Shown: one piece after another, positions 26,403-34,697 of the stretch
How the letters are laid out: each line of letters opens with the position of its first letter
Position numbering within the stretch: position 1 is the stretch's first letter
Source: Streptomyces piniterrae
Lineage (GTDB): Bacteria; Actinomycetota; Actinomycetes; Streptomycetales; Streptomycetaceae
Reading direction: 5' to 3'
DNA: 64,000 nucleotides
Assembly (NCBI RefSeq): GCF_005048155.1
Contig: NZ_SUMB01000004.1
Location: 372,001 to 436,000 of the forward strand
Made by a program: the position numbers and the translations under genes
The notes under the pieces: model-generated
Told to the model about the DNA's origin: nothing
Database searches by the model: none
The model's input: only the letters and a program-made list of their open reading frames with translations

Positions 26403-26695
26403 AACGCCCTCCTGACAACAGTAACTTGACGGGTAGTCAGCTCAGCGGTTCAGCCGCTATCTACCCAGAGGACGCCATCAACCACCACCAGGCACGAGGT
26501 GACGCGGGAGTGCCTCAACCGCAAGGGCCGCCGGCGGCGTATCGACGGCGATGACGTCGTCCCTCCCGCACGCCCTGGACGGGGTCGCCCGTCCAGTAGC
26601 CACCTGACCAGAGACCTCGCCGATCAGTCCGGATTCCGCACCCCGTACCCTCGTCCGACAACAGGCCGACGCAGACGGAGAGGGAGAGGGAGCGC
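26403..26695. other. Divergent intergenic region
   Basis: These 293 bp lie between the divergent GH5 and membrane protein genes and must hold both promoters. I see no gene or repeat of note. Confidence 0.5.
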
Positions 26696-27391
26696 ATGAC
26701 GGGGGACAAGAACATACGCGGGCTCGCGACAGGAGCCGGCGGAGCGTCCCAGTCGGCCGAGAACCTCCCTCCGCGACGCCGTACGGGCCCCGTTCACTGG
26801 CTCTTGTTCAACAGCGCGTGCGCTGCGGCCTCGGCGACCCTGATGTGGTGCTCGCCGGTCGTGCCCCTGCCGGCTCCGCTGCGCGGCGCGGGTTTCCTCC
26901 TCTCCGCACTGCTGATCCCCCTGGCGCTGGTTCTGGTGCCGGTCTTCTGGTTCCGCCGCGTCCCTCGGAAGAAGCGGAAGGTGGCCTGGGAGCTCGTCAT
27001 CACCGTCATCGCCGCAGCCGGGCTTGCCGTCGTCTCCTACGGGGCCGGCGACGATCGGGCAATGCAGGACCGTGGCCGGTGGACCAAGGCCGTCGTGGTC
27101 GAGGTCGAGGACCTCAAGAGCGACAAGTGCACGCTCCGCACTCGCGACGGCCAGGAGATCTCCCCTCGGCTGGGGGAGGGCGACGGCTGTGATGCGGAAC
27201 GGGTTGAGCCAGGCGATGAAGTCCAGGTGTTGTACGACCCCGAGGGCGCGGCCGGTCCGGCGGACGAGATGCAGACCGGCTCGTACGGATGGGCGATCGG
27301 CGGCCTGGCAGCGCTGATCGTCGCGACGGGCACATGCGGATGCGTACGGATGAATCGGTGGGACAACGAGTACGACGGGAACACCCGCTAG
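26696..27391 (+). CDS. Hypothetical membrane protein
   Basis: The 231-residue product has transmembrane segments near residues 33-55, 62-85, 95-115 and close to the C-terminus (GWAIGGLAALIVATGTCGCV). A small soluble domain between the third and fourth (WTKAVVVEVEDLKSDKCTLRTRDG to EVQVLYDPEG) looks like a beta-barrel of the DUF3592 type, but the match is by eye only. The ATG follows AGGGAG. Function unknown. Confidence 0.78.
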   Translation: MTGDKNIRGLATGAGGASQSAENLPPRRRTGPVHWLLFNSACAAASATLMWCSPVVPLPAPLRGAGFLLSALLIPLALVLVPVFWFRRVPRKKRKVAWELVITVIAAAGLAVVSYGAGDDRAMQDRGRWTKAVVVEVEDLKSDKCTLRTRDGQEISPRLGEGDGCDAERVEPGDEVQVLYDPEGAAGPADEMQTGSYGWAIGGLAALIVATGTCGCVRMNRWDNEYDGNTR

Positions 27392-27517
27392 GACAACGCG
27401 GTGGGGACGAGGCGGAGGGGTGCGCGGCTGCATGCCGATGCAGTCCTGGCAAGAGACCTGGCGCCTCCCTATTCGTCACAAGAGGGCGGCGGCGGTATTG
27501 CACCGGGCCGGGAATTG

Positions 27518-28630
27518 TCAGTAATGGCTGTTCATGGCGGCACGCACCTCGGCCAGAGTGGCGTCAGCCACAGCCCTGGCTCGCTCGTTGCCTTCGCGCA
27601 GTGTCTGGCGGAGGTAGGCGCGGTCCTGCGCATACTCGGTTCGGCGGGCCCGGATCGGGGCCAGGTACTCGTTGACCGCCTCGGTAACGGTCTTTTTCAG
27701 CGCGGCAGCTCCCGCGGAGCCGATGTCGGCGGCCACTTGCTGGGGGGTGCGGCCCAGACAGAGGGCCGCCAGCAGGAGGAGGGAGGACACATCGGGGCGA
27801 GTGGCCGGGTCGTAGGTGATGTGGCGCTCGGAGTCGGTCTTGGCCCTCTTGAGCAGACGGGCGGTCTCATCGGCGTCGGCAGCCAACGTGATGGCGTTGC
27901 GGCGGCTCTTGCTCATCTTGGTGCCGTCCGTGCCGAGCAGAAGTGGTGCGCTCGACAACAGGGCATCGGGCTGGGGGAATACGGCTGTGCCATTGCCGTA
28001 GCGGTCGTTGAAACGGCGGGCGATGGTGCGGGTGAGTTCGAGGTGAGGGAGCTGGTCCTGGCCGACCGGGACCAGGTTGCCCTTGCAGAAGAGGATGTCG
28101 GCGGCCTGGTGGACGGGGTAGGTGAGCATCAGGCCGCTGACGGCGGACTGGCGCGAGTGGTTGATTTCGTCCTTGACCGTGGGGTTGCGGTTGAGCTCGG
28201 CGACGGAGACGAGGCTGAGGAAGGGCAGTAACAGCTGGTTGAGGGCGGGGACGGCGCTGTGCGTGAAGATCGTGCTGCGCGCCGGGTCCACGCCGATGGC
28301 GAGGTAGTCCAGCACCAGTTCCTCGACGTGTGTGGTCAGGTTGTCCGCTACATCGCGGTCGGTCAGGACCTGGTAATCCGCGATGATCACGAACATCTCC
28401 ACGCCGAGGTCCTGAAGACGTACTCGGTTCTGCAGCGTGCCGAAGTAGTGCCCCAGGTGCAGGCGGCCGGTTGGGCGATCGCCTGTCAGCACACGGAATT
28501 GTCCGGGATCCTTGAGGATCCGCTCTTCCAGCACCGCGCTGCGGGCCTGCACGGCGGACATCCCGAGCGTGTCGGCGGAGGGACTTGAGGCGGACGTGTC
28601 GGGGTCTACGGTCTGGGGTGTGGTGTTCAC
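27518..28630 (-). CDS. trpS: Tryptophanyl-tRNA synthetase, attenuator-controlled
   Basis: The enzyme charges tRNA-Trp with tryptophan. The 370-residue protein has the class I signatures LHLGHYFGTLQ (HIGH type) and GTKMSKSRRN (KMSKS), plus the PVGQDQLPHLELTR motif of TrpRS. GGAG precedes the GTG start. The leader upstream encodes a short peptide with two Trp codons and a terminator, so expression should rise when charged tRNA-Trp is scarce. In S. coelicolor an auxiliary, indolmycin-resistant TrpRS is controlled in just this way; this gene is probably its counterpart, which I infer from the leader rather than from residues. Confidence 0.96.
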   Translation of the reverse strand: MNTTPQTVDPDTSASSPSADTLGMSAVQARSAVLEERILKDPGQFRVLTGDRPTGRLHLGHYFGTLQNRVRLQDLGVEMFVIIADYQVLTDRDVADNLTTHVEELVLDYLAIGVDPARSTIFTHSAVPALNQLLLPFLSLVSVAELNRNPTVKDEINHSRQSAVSGLMLTYPVHQAADILFCKGNLVPVGQDQLPHLELTRTIARRFNDRYGNGTAVFPQPDALLSSAPLLLGTDGTKMSKSRRNAITLAADADETARLLKRAKTDSERHITYDPATRPDVSSLLLLAALCLGRTPQQVAADIGSAGAAALKKTVTEAVNEYLAPIRARRTEYAQDRAYLRQTLREGNERARAVADATLAEVRAAMNSHY

Positions 28631-28692
28631 GAGGTCTCCTGGTGGGTCGGTCTCGCCGTTCGGAGTGAGACGAGCCCTGGTCCAGGGGACGC

Positions 28693-28718
28693 AAAAGGGC
28701 CGTCCATCCGAACGGCCC
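28693..28718 (-). terminator. Attenuator terminator of trpS
   Basis: On the minus strand a GGGCCGT/ACGGCCC stem (28712-28718 with 28697-28703) with an 8-nt loop is followed by TTTT. It lies 63 bp upstream of the trpS start. The upstream AGCGGCC segment, left free when the ribosome stalls at the Trp codons, can pair with GGCCGTT of this stem as an antiterminator. Confidence 0.9.
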
Positions 28719-28746
28719 GGGGGTCATGCATGAGAGGCGGCCGCTC

Positions 28747-28788
28747 CTACAAGGAGCGCCACCAGCTCAGACACGACGAAAGATGCAT
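28747..28788 (-). CDS. trpS leader peptide
   Basis: A 13-codon ORF, MHLSSCLSWWRSL, has tandem TGG codons at positions 9 and 10. Stalling there would uncover the antiterminator. A CGCTCCT/AGGAGCG hairpin (28752-28758 with 28742-28748) straddles its end as the 1:2 pairing. A TACGAT -10 hexamer (28795-28800) puts the likely transcription start on or next to the ATG, so the leader may be translated from a leaderless mRNA. Confidence 0.88.
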   Translation of the reverse strand: MHLSSCLSWWRSL

Positions 28789-28800
28789 GGGCACATCGTA

Positions 28801-29149
28801 ACGTCAGCTGCCGTGATCCGGGTGAAATAGTCAGGCTGCGCGGCGCCGCGCCGGCGGCTGGGTCGCACTCGCAGGGTGGGAGCCCCCACCCATCCATCGG
28901 AGAGTGAGGGGTGCTTCCCAGCACGCGGGATGTCACCCGGTACCGCACAACCGCCGAAACCAGCGCTTCCGGTGAATACGTGTCGACGCCTTACGCCCGG
29001 CCAGCACCAACACCAACACCGCTAGCCACAGGTCAATTCCGCGCCCCAGTCACAGAGACTGAGGTCTTCTTCTCAACGCAGGTCATTTCCAGCACCCAGT
29101 TCAGTGACGGTTGATATCTGCGCAATGGTGGGGTGCCGATTTCTGCCGC
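28801..29149. other. Intergenic region upstream of the trpS leader
   Basis: This 349-bp stretch lies between the trpS leader promoter and the stop of the RDD gene. I see no gene in it. It contains the short repeat ACCAACACCAACACC near 29010. Confidence 0.4.
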
Positions 29150-29647
29150 TCACCGGCCGCGCATGACCACCCTGCTGCCGACCAGCCGGTCGTGCAGGCT
29201 CTGCCTCTTCTCGCTGAGGTTGGTCGCCGTCGCGTTGGCGACGAGGAACACCGGGACCGTGACCATCACGAGGTTGCTCAGGTGGCGCGCCAACGCGGCG
29301 CCGTAGGAGAGGCGTCCGCCATCCGTGTCCCGGACGACCTCCATGCCGAGGAGCCGCTTGCCCGCCGTGGCGCCCCAGCGGGACACGCTCAGCGGCGAGT
29401 ACAGCAACAGGAAGGCGAGCGTCCACACGGCGGCCGAGGGCAGCCAGACATCCCCCGCCGAGGCCGCCTCGAGGATCCGGTCGACGGCGATCAGCGGACC
29501 CAGGATGACGACGACGGTGATGGCCAGGTCGATGGCCACGGCGAAGCCCCGCCGCATGGTGTCAGCCGGGGAACCGGGCCGCGATCGGGATCCGACAGCC
29601 ATCCAGGGAAAGGGCTGAAGCGGACCGAGGTCGTCGCCCGATGACAT
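29150..29647 (-). CDS. RDD family membrane protein
   Basis: The 165-residue protein has the RDD layout: a first helix with RRGFAVAIDLAITVVVILG (Arg and Asp of the family name), a second (AVWTLAFLLLYSPLS), the conserved turn WGATAGKRLLGMEVVRD, and a third helix before QSLHDRLVGSRVV. RDD proteins are small membrane proteins, some linked to ion transport or membrane protein handling. I use the ATG at 29647; an in-frame ATG 12 bp upstream is possible. Specific role unknown. Confidence 0.88.
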   Translation of the reverse strand: MSSGDDLGPLQPFPWMAVGSRSRPGSPADTMRRGFAVAIDLAITVVVILGPLIAVDRILEAASAGDVWLPSAAVWTLAFLLLYSPLSVSRWGATAGKRLLGMEVVRDTDGGRLSYGAALARHLSNLVMVTVPVFLVANATATNLSEKRQSLHDRLVGSRVVMRGR

Positions 29648-29959
29648 GCGTCCGAGCATTTCTCTTTACGCTTTCGATCTTGTAGCCGTTCTTTCGGCCA
29701 CGCACGGGGCGAACAGGCGCGGAGTATATGTCAGCGCCTGTTCCCTGCTCGCCTCGCGGGACATTTACGCCCGCTTATCGAAATGATCTCCGCGCGCGGA
29801 TTGATCTGCAGGCTGCAGGATGCAAGCTGCCGGCTGCCGGCGGGATCGGGGATCGGCGGTGCGAGACGGAACAGCGTGCCGCTGTTTTTGACGGGTTCGT
29901 TCCGGGGACAAGCGGGCGGCGCGCCCTTATCGTGAGACTGCTCACCAGAGGGGGAACTG
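29648..29959. other. Divergent promoter region
   Basis: These 312 bp lie between the RDD gene and the membrane protein gene at 29960. Short CTGCAGG/CTGCCGG direct repeats occur near 29805-29850. No gene seen. Confidence 0.4.
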
Positions 29960-31501
29960 ATGGAGCAACGGGGGGAAAGCGTTCTGCCGCAGTATTCGGC
30001 GGACGCCGTCACGCGGAAGCTGTGCGGACACGCGTACCGGCGCATGGACTTCGCCGTTGCCATGACCAGGATGTTCGTCACCGAGAGGTTCCGGGCACAC
30101 GGCCAGCCCCAGGGCATCGACCTCGTCGCCGTGGTCCGGCACGCCCGCCGTGCCGGCCGACTGTTCCTGCTGCGCGACGCGACGCTCGTGCTCTGCCACG
30201 CCGCACTGCTCGCGGGTGTGGCGGGGAGCATCGCCGCCGTCGTCGAGCGGGACCCTGCCCGTCTGGGCACCTGTCTGCGCCTCGCCCTGGGCGGGTTCGT
30301 CGTTGGGACGATCCTCGTGTACGTCTGGGGCTGGGTCCTGTGGCGGATCGCGCAGGTCGTCCAATGGGGGCAGGCCGCACCGCGCGAGACCGCCGCTCCC
30401 GTGAGGGCGGGCCTTGAAGCGGAGCTGGCCAAGCTGGACGAAGGCAACGTCGTCGTGTACTCGGCCCTGGGACCCGACGGTGAGCAGCCGTTCCTCGGCA
30501 GCGGCATCGACGTCCTGGAGAGAGTGTGGCCGGGCATCGACGTCAGCCGCCCCGCCGAGGACGACCAGGGCCGCGAACTCGACATCAAAGGGTTCACCGC
30601 CCAGGAGCTGCACGCCTACGTGACCGAGCGCATCGCCGACCTCGCCGGACTCGACGGGCTGCGCGCCCTCAACCGCCTCTACGTCCAGGGTCACCACGTG
30701 CGGGACCTCGGCACGAACCTGTTGCCCGACCCACTGCAACGCCCGGCCACCCGTATCGACCCCGGCCTGGTGGAGGCGGGCGTCACGGAGACCAGCGAGG
30801 TGACGCGCACGTACCTGACCTTGGAGCTGGTGGGGACCCGCGGCTCGTACGTCGTGACGGTGCACGTACGGGCCAGGCTGGCCCGTACCCGGCTGTCCTG
30901 GGAGATCTCCGCGTACTACCTGCCGCCCGTGTACGCGCACCTCGACGGCAAGCCCACCCGCCGCCTGGGCATCGGCGAACACGCCTGGACAATGGCCTTG
31001 TTCACCCGCCAGGAGCTGCTGGAGCAACTGCTCGGATCCATCCGCCGACTGCTCCAACGACCGGCTCGGCGGCTCGCCGACGCGGTTCGGCTGCTGTGGC
31101 GTCGCCTCATGATCGCCCGCCCCCACAGCTACTACGACTACGGCGCGGGCGGCACCCTGCGCGCCGTGGCCTCCGACCCTGAACGGCAGGGGGACTACAC
31201 CCAGCGCATGGACGCTAAGGATGCCATCCAGCGCATCCAGCAAGCGCTCCTCCGGGCCACCGAGCAGTTCCTGGAAGAGCACCACATCAACACGTCCGAT
31301 CTGCGCGACGCCAAGAAGACCATCAACAACCAGACGTACAACTTCAGCGGCCCGATCAACGGTCAGAACATCTTCGGCAACCACGGGATCAACTTCGCGG
31401 CGGGCATCCGGCAGGGCGCCGGCGCCGGGAGCGACGACGGCAGGGGTGCCGACGACAAGAGCGCGAGCCCGTCGGTGGCGTCGGGCAACACGGCGAAGTG
31501 A
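29960..31501 (+). CDS. Unrecognised membrane protein with Gly/Asn-rich tail
   Basis: The 513-residue product has two transmembrane helices (DATLVLCHAALLAGVAGSIAAV near 74-95; LALGGFVVGTILVYVWGWVLW near 110-130). A soluble region of about 250 residues follows (starting EGNVVVYSALGPDG), then amphipathic helices, and a tail with YNFSGPINGQNIFGNHGIN near 457-475. I do not recognise a family. The tail motif resembles the N-terminal motif of the next gene product, so the two probably act together. GAGGGGGAACTG precedes the ATG. The stop overlaps the ribosome site of the next gene. Motifs of this Asn/Gly type also occur in effector-associated proteins of bacterial conflict systems, but that link is only a suggestion. 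Confidence 0.8.
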   Translation: MEQRGESVLPQYSADAVTRKLCGHAYRRMDFAVAMTRMFVTERFRAHGQPQGIDLVAVVRHARRAGRLFLLRDATLVLCHAALLAGVAGSIAAVVERDPARLGTCLRLALGGFVVGTILVYVWGWVLWRIAQVVQWGQAAPRETAAPVRAGLEAELAKLDEGNVVVYSALGPDGEQPFLGSGIDVLERVWPGIDVSRPAEDDQGRELDIKGFTAQELHAYVTERIADLAGLDGLRALNRLYVQGHHVRDLGTNLLPDPLQRPATRIDPGLVEAGVTETSEVTRTYLTLELVGTRGSYVVTVHVRARLARTRLSWEISAYYLPPVYAHLDGKPTRRLGIGEHAWTMALFTRQELLEQLLGSIRRLLQRPARRLADAVRLLWRRLMIARPHSYYDYGAGGTLRAVASDPERQGDYTQRMDAKDAIQRIQQALLRATEQFLEEHHINTSDLRDAKKTINNQTYNFSGPINGQNIFGNHGINFAAGIRQGAGAGSDDGRGADDKSASPSVASGNTAK

Positions 31502-31512
31502 GGAGGACGCGG

Positions 31513-31812
31513 ATGGGTACGTACCACTTCCACGGCGGGGTCAGTGGTGTTCAGAACAGTTTCGGCGACCACAATCAGAACCTGCTCGTGGCGAACTTGG
31601 ACGAGTTGGTGGAGCGTGTGCGTGCGGAGCAGCCCGCCCAGACCTCGGAGGCCGAACAGCTCCGCGACGAACTCGTCCTCGCGGCGACCCAGAACCGCCC
31701 CGTGGACCAGAGCCGGACACGGGAGTGGCTGACGACGATCCGCGAGGGGGCCGGCGCGAGCAGCGGGGTCCTGACCCTGGTCACATCCCTGACGGCACTC
31801 CTGGGCCTCTGA
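31513..31812 (+). CDS. Small partner protein with shared Gly/Asn motif
   Basis: The 99-residue protein starts at ATG 31513 with AGGAGG 6 nt upstream. Its N-terminus YHFHGGVSGVQNSFGDHNQN closely parallels the C-terminal motif of the upstream membrane protein. A helical, acidic middle (LVANLDELVERVRAEQPAQ) follows. The C-terminal hydrophobic end (VLTLVTSLTALLGL) could insert in the membrane. The 11-bp gap makes co-translation likely. Function unknown. Confidence 0.82.
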   Translation: MGTYHFHGGVSGVQNSFGDHNQNLLVANLDELVERVRAEQPAQTSEAEQLRDELVLAATQNRPVDQSRTREWLTTIREGAGASSGVLTLVTSLTALLGL

Positions 31813-32022
31813 AGGACCTGGGTCGACGCCAGGCCGCGTCCCATGCCGCAGTGTGCTTGGCGAAGATCGGCCACACCCTGCACCGTGATCATCCAGTGGA
31901 ATCGGGGAAGCGCAGGCCCGGCGCGTCCGAGTCGAGGCCGACGTCCGCACCGCCACACGCGGCACCGGCGCCCGCATGACCCGCGACGAGATCGCCCCCG
32001 ATCCGGGCCTCCCGTACAACGA

Positions 32023-32059
32023 CAAATCCCCACGGTCTCAGCGAGACCGTGGGGATTTG
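32023..32059. terminator. Bidirectional terminator hairpin
   Basis: A 17-bp perfect stem (32023-32039 with 32043-32059), loop AGC, with A/T-rich ends. It ends the two-gene unit to the left and marks the point where gene order becomes a mosaic of fragments. Confidence 0.9.
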
Positions 32060-32470
32060 GTTGGTGTCCGAGGGGTGAGCTGGACCAATACCCCACGGAT
32101 CACGCCACTCACCGCCGAATTGGAGCTGGCCCCGTCGTAGTCGCACATTGGAGTCCCTGGCAGGAGCCGCAGACATGGGCTGGTCGTGGTGCATCGCCTG
32201 TGAGCTGCGGAGATCCGCTTATTGTGACCACGACGGCACATATACCAAAGCAAGACGGACGCGCTGTTCACCCTCGGCAGGCGGGGATTGTCGCGCCATC
32301 CGTCTGCTGACGAGACACGCCGCGTTCCGACCCCTGCCCGACGACCAGTAGACGACCCCATGGCTGGAAGGGCCATTGACGCGGCGGCCGCCTCGCCGAG
32401 CATTCCGTGCGCGGAACCCCTCCGTCGAGGATGACGGCCGGGTGGATCTCGCGAAGGCAGTTCTGGCGGG
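32060..32470. other. Degenerate sequence at island edge
   Basis: About 410 bp with no credible gene. It begins with TGTCCGAGGGG (32065-32075), which matches the 3' end of the tRNA-Leu at 49369-49379. The rest has only short frames. Confidence 0.4.
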
Positions 32471-32695
32471 CGGCTCCAACTGCCACCGGCGGTTACCAGG
32501 CCCCGCTTCGTCTCCTCGGTCGCCACCGGACGGCACACCCGGATGAACAGGGCCCTGATCGGTTCCGGGCCCAGCCGCAGCCGGGCCCAGTCGATCGCGG
32601 CGGTGGTCGGAACCCGCCACGTCCCCTTCCAGCGGCCCATCCGTTCCAGCCCATGGCGGAGCCGCGCGGCCTCCTCGGGCATCGTCCTTCTTGTC
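32471..32695 (-). pseudogene. IS4-family transposase fragment
   Basis: Reading on the minus strand, [39 protein letters not shown] and [15 protein letters not shown] match the N-terminal region that precedes the DDE domain in IS4-type transposases. Only about 70 residues remain, with no start and no catalytic part. It abuts the alcohol dehydrogenase remnant directly. Confidence 0.7.
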
Positions 32696-33068
32696 CGGCG
32701 AGTGACCCAGCAGGGTGACCTCGGCCCCCATGGCGGCGGCGATCTTGACGCCGAGGTGGCCGAGTCCGCCCATGCCGGGCACGGCGACCTTCCTGTCGGG
32801 GCCCGCGTTCCACCGGCGCAGGGGCGACTAGACAGTGACGCCCGCGCACAACAACGGTGCGGCGACGTCGAGTTCGAGCGCATCCGGGATGCGCCGGACG
32901 AAGCGCTCCGCGACGACGATGGAATGACCGTAGCCGCCCAGGGTCACGGTCCCGTCGTGGTCGCGGGAGGAGTACGTCATGACGAAGCCCTGAGTGCAGT
33001 ACTGCTCCTCGTCCGACTTGCAGGGCGCACACTCACCACAGGAGTTGACGATGCAGCCGATCCGACGC
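32690..33068 (-). pseudogene. Zinc alcohol dehydrogenase remnant
   Basis: The frame reads SCGECAPCKSDEEQYCTQG (structural zinc Cys cluster), then TLGGYGHSIVVAERFVRRIP and the NAD(P)-binding [20 protein letters not shown]. It belongs to the YahK/cinnamyl-alcohol dehydrogenase type. A TAG at 32828-32830 replaces a Tyr codon within VTVYSPLRRW. Both ends are lost: the catalytic N-terminus on one side and everything after KKDDA, where IS4 sequence begins, on the other. Confidence 0.85.
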
Positions 33069-33270
33069 GGATGTCTGCCATGAGCCGAAGCGGCTCGTGA
33101 TCGGGGCCTGGTGGCGGGGCATCCGATGCGTCAACGCGTTCCGACGTCTGTGCTTCCGTCACGCCTCCGGCTCCTTGGCATGCCGAAGCGCGTCCAGCGG
33201 CACCCCCAGGCGCTGCTCGAGGTCGCGGGCGATCTTGGGCCGCCACCAGGTCATCTGCAGTCGGGCGTGC

Positions 33271-34494
33271 TCATTCCCCTACGAACGCCAGGACAGTGTT
33301 CTGCCCACCAAAACCGAATGAGTTGCTGACAGCGGCGTTGATGGCCGCGGCTCGGGGGGCTTGGGTGACGATGTCCAGTTCCCAGTCGCCGTCCTGGCGC
33401 TCGAGGTTGGCGGTGGGAGGGATGAGCTGGTGTTGCAGGGTGAGGACGGTCAGGGCTGCCTCGATGGCGCCGGCCGCTCCCAGAGCGTGGCCCAGAATGC
33501 TCTTCGGGGCAGTGACGGGGGGCGGCACCGGGCCGAAGACGCGGTGCAGGGCGCGCGCCTCGGCTCTGTCGCCAAAGGGAGTTGAGGTGCCGTGGGCATT
33601 GACATGCCCGATGTCGCGTGGCTGAAGGCCTGAGTCCTTCAACGCGGTACGCAGGGCACTTTCGACGCCAACGCCCTCGGGGTGCGGGGCCACCGGATGG
33701 TAGGCATCGCTGGTGCAGGCCTGTCCGCAGAGCACTGCGCGCTGATCGGCACCACGGCGCAGGGCGTGCTGGCGGCGTTCCAGGACGAGGACCGCTGCGC
33801 CTTCTCCCAGGACAAAACCGTCGCGGTCGGCGTCGAAGGGGCGTGAGGCGAGGTGCGGAGCGTCGGTGCGGTGGGAGAGGGCGTGCATCTGCTGGAAGCT
33901 GGTCACAGTCATCCGCGAGCATCCTGATTCGGCGCCGCCGGCGAGAGCGATGTCGCAGGCGCCCGAGGTGACCATGTCGGCGGCGACCGCCAGGGCGGTG
34001 GCGCCGGAGGAACACGCGCTGGCAACGGTGAAATTCGGGCCGCGGGCATCCAGGGCGATGGCAACCTCGGCGGCAGCCATGCTCGGCACACTCCGCGGCA
34101 GCGCCAGGGGGGAGACCAGTTCCGGGTGGCCTTGGCTCAGGACATCGAACTCATGGAAGTAGGTGTGCAGGCTGTTGCCGCCGACACCGAGGACGACGGC
34201 TACGCGGGGAGCGTTCCACGCGGCCGGGTCGAGCTTGGCGTCTCTGACCGCCTGCTGGGCGGCGGCGAGAGCGAGGTGGATGAAGCGGTCCAGGCGTCGT
34301 GCCCGTCGCCGGCCGTGAACGGCGTCGGCGTCGAACCCGTCGACGCGGCAGGAGATGTCCACCGGCAGTCCCGCCAGGTCGGGATCCGTGCGAGCCAGGC
34401 TCTGTCCCTGGCACACCGTGGCCCAGGTGGATTCCCTGGTGAGCCCGGCGGGGGTGATCATCCCAACGCCGGTGACAGCAGCCTCGCAGCGCAT
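33271..34494 (-). CDS. FabF-type beta-ketoacyl synthase
   Basis: The 407-residue enzyme condenses an acyl chain with malonyl-ACP. It is a stand-alone KAS II/type II ketosynthase with an intact triad: Cys in [11 protein letters not shown] near 160, His in NAHGTSTPFGD near 299, His in ILGHALGAAGA near 334. The C-terminus has NSFGFGGQNTVLAF. Most FabF read GGTN or GGHN here; Q is unusual but occurs. GAAGGGAAC precedes the ATG. It lies downstream of an alpha-oxoamine synthase and an acyl carrier protein on the same strand, so the three probably build a fatty-acyl-derived amino ketone. Confidence 0.94.
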   Translation of the reverse strand: MRCEAAVTGVGMITPAGLTRESTWATVCQGQSLARTDPDLAGLPVDISCRVDGFDADAVHGRRRARRLDRFIHLALAAAQQAVRDAKLDPAAWNAPRVAVVLGVGGNSLHTYFHEFDVLSQGHPELVSPLALPRSVPSMAAAEVAIALDARGPNFTVASACSSGATALAVAADMVTSGACDIALAGGAESGCSRMTVTSFQQMHALSHRTDAPHLASRPFDADRDGFVLGEGAAVLVLERRQHALRRGADQRAVLCGQACTSDAYHPVAPHPEGVGVESALRTALKDSGLQPRDIGHVNAHGTSTPFGDRAEARALHRVFGPVPPPVTAPKSILGHALGAAGAIEAALTVLTLQHQLIPPTANLERQDGDWELDIVTQAPRAAAINAAVSNSFGFGGQNTVLAFVGE

Positions 34495-34697
34495 GTCCGT
34501 TCCCTTCGTCGTGGGGTGTGGCGACGTGGTGGCTGAGCGAGCGGGCTTCCGAACCTCAGGGGCCGCGGCGCGTACCAGGACCGGGAGTTCGCGCGGGGCG
34601 GGCGCGCTCGGTCTGGAGTCGGAGCGCCTTGTCTCTCCGTCCTCGACGGTCCGGTGGGGGCAGCGTCGGTACCGGGGCTGCGTGAAGGGCCGGAGGA

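Noticed and set aside
28690..28800. T-box riboswitch upstream of trpS
   Set aside because: No T-box core sequence or specifier loop; the leader ORF with TGG TGG and the three hairpins fit ribosome-mediated attenuation.
32060..32150. Second tRNA gene
   Set aside because: Only part of a tRNA 3' end is similar; no cloverleaf can be formed and no anticodon arm is present.
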